A stretch of 30,598 nucleotides of DNA from Isotricha intestinalis (lineage: Eukaryota > Ciliophora > Litostomatea > Vestibuliferida > Isotrichidae), in contig JAJJLU010000573.1 of assembly GCA_023807065.1 (NCBI GenBank), forward strand, positions 1-30,598, given 5' to 3'. Positions within the stretch are counted from its first letter, which is position 1, and every line of letters begins with the position of its first letter. Positions 28,017 through 30,598 of the stretch are shown one piece after another. The notes below the pieces were generated by a model, which was not told the DNA's origin, did not search any database, and saw only the letters and a program-made list of their open reading frames with translations. A program made the translations under genes and the position numbers.

Positions 28017-29269
28017 GAATTTTAGTTTTTCTTTAATATTTTTTATTTATGTTAAAATTAATTTGTGTCATTTAATTTTTAATTTATTTTTTTATTTTTT
28101 TTTTTGATTAAGGAATATTATGTTATTATTCGTATTTTTTTAATTATTTATTTTTTTATTCTTTTTAAAAATTAATTAAAGGAATTAATCACTCAAAGTT
28201 AAATAATAAACAAAAGAGTTTCTAATCTTTATGGGATTTATTCCAATTTATTTCCTATTATATATTTTAAATATCTTGTCTTTTTTATATGAGCTTTATA
28301 TATTTTCTACAATCATTAATATAAAATGTTTCAGGAGCATTAATTTATATCTCTCCAATATGTTTTAATTTTTATCCTTTTTATAAATCAATTTCTTCAA
28401 CTTTTCTTTTTAAATAGATAATTGAATATAATTAAAGATTAAAAAATAATGAAAATTATTCAATTATACTTTAATCAGTGAAGAAAAAGAAAAAATTCAT
28501 TTAGTAATGAAAATAATGTGAATACTAGAAATGACTCAAACAAAGAAGATTCAATAAATAAAATATCAAAATAATAATGAATTTAATTCTTTAATTTCAT
28601 TATATTTTATTCCTAAAATAAAAATTATAAAGAATGTATAATAAAACCAAAATAACAATATTTCAATGACAAAAAAATCCTTAAATTATGAACAGTAATT
28701 TTTTAATAGAATAACTTTTAAATTAAAATTTCTTTGGGAAATTTAATTTCTTCTTTAATATTAACTGAAAAGTACTGAACAAAATAAAATCATATTTACA
28801 ATTTATATTATTTATCAATTATTATTTTCAAGTTTTTCAGTAAATATTATTTTATGAAAGATAAAGTCTTTTCTAATCTTTTTAATTCTAAAATTTGAGG
28901 TATTTATTTGCAAGATTTAAATAAAATACTAAATGAATTTATTTGTCGAATTCAATTTGAAATTTATGTTGATAAAACAATTGTCTGAAATATAAAGTTT
29001 AAAAATATTATTAAAGTAAAAATATTTATTTTCAAATAGTTATTATAAATAAATATTAAATTTATTATTAATTAATACTTTTTAAGATATTATTCAACTT
29101 TTTAATAAAGTATTATAAAAGTTATATGTCAAATGTGGTTTGGTGTTCATTTTTTAATTTAATTTTTTAAATAAGAATTAAAACAAAATATTTTTAAAAT
29201 TTTCTCACTTTAAAAAAGAATATAAATATTCAAAAATAAAAATTAAAAATATATATTATAAAATATAAT
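28017..29269. other. Large intergenic region, no gene recognised
   Basis: 1253 bp between two + strand genes. Short coding-like scraps occur near 28490-28575, but stops and the lack of a consistent splice model prevent a gene call. A second copy of AAAGATAAAGTCTTTT lies at 28857-28872. No cysteine-rich exon that could supply a RING domain to the next gene was found by eye. Confidence 0.4.
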
Positions 29270-30448
29270 ATGTACCATAAGAGAAAAGAATCAAAACATC
29301 GTTTCATTTACAATCCCAAAAAAAGAAGAGATCCAAAAGAAGAATTATTAGAGGCAAGAATAATAACAAAAAATTTAGTGTATATAATAGGATTAAGTCC
29401 ATCTCTTGCAAACAAGGAAAAATTAATAAAATATGAATATTTAGGACAATATGGAACAATCATTAAAATTGTAGTAAATAGAAATAAAGCTTTTTATCAA
29501 AATAATATTAATGGACCAACTTATTCAGCATATGTAACATATTCAAATCCTGAAGAAGCTTCAATTGCAATATTATGTTTAGATAATTTTATTATTGATA
29601 ATAATACTATTAAAGCTAGTTTTGGAACTACAAAATATTGTTCTTATTTTTTAAAAGGAAATATTTGTAATAATAAAGATTGTGTTTTTTTACATAAATT
29701 AGCTGATGAAAATAATATTATTAAAAGAGGAGATTTAAATTCTAATAAAATTTTAGCTCAACAACATTCGATTGCAATGAACATTTGTGACATTTATAAT
29801 ATTGATGTCAAAAATAAATTAATTGAAAATAGCAGAAAAAATACTATTTTTCCTCCTTTAGATTCTATTTATAAATTATATTATGTTGTTGAAAATGATC
29901 CTAATAAAAATATGTCTTTAAGTAAAAAGAATTATGATAATCTTTTAGATACTAATGAAAGTATTTTTCACTCAAACAATGAAATAATAAAATCTGATGA
30001 AAATAATAATAAAATAAAAGGAAAAAAAGAAAGTTCTAATAATTCAAGTAATAATGAAATCACAAGAGATTGTTCAAAAGAAGAAATTAATGATACTATA
30101 TTAAATAAAAATAAATTATTTTTTGGAAGAAATACTTCAAGATTTAGTTTTAGTGATTCTAATGTTGATGAAAAAGAATCAATTAAAATTCCAAAGCAAA
30201 TAAGAAATTTATTAGATACAAAAATTAATCTTTATAGATTAACTAAATATATGAATCAAAAAGTAATTGATAATATTTTAGAAGATGAATATATTAATTA
30301 TAATGATAGTAATATTAATGATTGGGCTAATTTTATTAGGGAAAATAATGATAAGGAAAATAATAAAGATGAATTTGAAAATGATGTTGATTATATTAAT
30401 CAATTTATTATGGATAAAGTTTGGTCTAAAGAAGATAATTCCAAATAA
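29270..30448 (+). CDS. CNOT4/Not4-like RRM plus CCCH zinc-finger protein without RING
   Basis: 392 residues. After a basic start, residues 34-118 match the RRM of CNOT4/Not4: ITKNLVYIIGLSPSLAN, then SAYVTYSNPEEA, then IKASFGTTKYCSYFLKG running into a CCCH finger C124-x8-C133-x4-C138-x3-H142. In animals and yeast Not4 is the E3 ligase subunit linked to CCR4-NOT, acting in mRNA decay and ribosome quality control, with a RING in front of the RRM. Here the protein starts 33 residues before the RRM and no RING is present. RNA binding is likely; ubiquitin ligase activity is not. Residues 150-392 are low-complexity, Asn/Ser/Glu-rich. The ATG at 29270 is first in frame. A missed upstream RING exon remains possible but was not seen. 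Confidence 0.88.
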   Translation: MYHKRKESKHRFIYNPKKRRDPKEELLEARIITKNLVYIIGLSPSLANKEKLIKYEYLGQYGTIIKIVVNRNKAFYQNNINGPTYSAYVTYSNPEEASIAILCLDNFIIDNNTIKASFGTTKYCSYFLKGNICNNKDCVFLHKLADENNIIKRGDLNSNKILAQQHSIAMNICDIYNIDVKNKLIENSRKNTIFPPLDSIYKLYYVVENDPNKNMSLSKKNYDNLLDTNESIFHSNNEIIKSDENNNKIKGKKESSNNSSNNEITRDCSKEEINDTILNKNKLFFGRNTSRFSFSDSNVDEKESIKIPKQIRNLLDTKINLYRLTKYMNQKVIDNILEDEYINYNDSNINDWANFIRENNDKENNKDEFENDVDYINQFIMDKVWSKEDNSK

Positions 30449-30598
30449 CAAAATTTAAAAAGAACAAAATATATATAAAAAATATGTAAATTTATAAAAG
30501 AATTTCAAAATAATAAAAACCTAATATTATTAATATTTAAAATATATATTTTTATTTAATAAAAAAGCAAAAAAAAAATTAAAAAAGAATTAAAAAAA

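Noticed and set aside
28490..28575. Coding-like scraps that might be a small multi-exon gene
   Set aside because: Candidate splices lead to immediate stops, and no start or continuous frame could be built.
1..30598. tRNA, rRNA, snRNA, CRISPR arrays or mobile elements
   Set aside because: No G/C-rich structured block, B-box-like GTTCGAATCC, regular spacer-repeat array, transposase or terminal repeats were seen by eye. A covariance-model scan could still find a divergent RNA.

Overview
The window reads as one end of a very AT-rich eukaryotic chromosome. Bases 1-28 are four exact TCCCCAA units with the C-rich strand running inward, which is how a left-hand telomere should read. Seventeen protein genes follow, densely packed and mostly without introns. 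All 17 stop at TAA, and the conserved genes have no internal TAA, TAG or TGA, so the standard code with strong TAA preference is the simplest reading. Most starts sit in A-rich sequence ending in an A at -3. The combination of a CCCCAAT-type telomere, the standard code, extreme AT content, tiny introns and a GNAT enzyme resembling those of anaerobic bacteria suggests a macronuclear chromosome of a litostome ciliate of the rumen or gut type (Entodinium-like). That placement comes from memory of those features and was not checked by any search.

Layout. 1-805: telomere and subtelomere. 806-3663: a membrane-tethered WD40 protein and an aberrant Rab-like GTPase, both +. 3890-9188: the splicing factor SF3B3 and a coiled-coil protein, both -. 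9391-11524: an MGACC acyl-anchored protein and an armadillo/importin-alpha-like protein, both +. 11604-12149: a GNAT acetyltransferase, -. 12297-14456: two beta-propeller proteins, +. 14566-16520: two unrecognised basic proteins on opposite strands. 17038-18507: a second WD40 protein with the same N-terminal module as the first. 18796-19881: an RWD/UBC-fold-like gene split by two micro-introns, -. 20485-21330: a degenerate GDT1/TMEM165-like membrane protein, +. 21944-23348: a PP2C phosphatase with one 31-nt intron, -. 24576-28016: a 1146-residue Glu/Lys coiled-coil protein, +. 29270-30448: a CNOT4-like RRM plus CCCH protein without a RING, +. The right edge shows no telomere, so the sequence is probably cut there.

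Themes. The genes are not an operon or one obvious pathway. Three carry out conserved eukaryotic functions (splicing, Ser/Thr dephosphorylation, CCR4-NOT-type RNA regulation). Others look like signalling or scaffold proteins: four beta-propellers besides SF3B3, a GTPase and several coiled coils. The most notable items are the three inferred introns of 24, 30 and 31 nt, the 7-base telomere unit, the membrane-tethered WD40 family, the bacterial-type acetyltransferase, and a 192-nt stretch with no pyrimidine inside a gene. No tRNA, rRNA, CRISPR array or mobile element was recognised.
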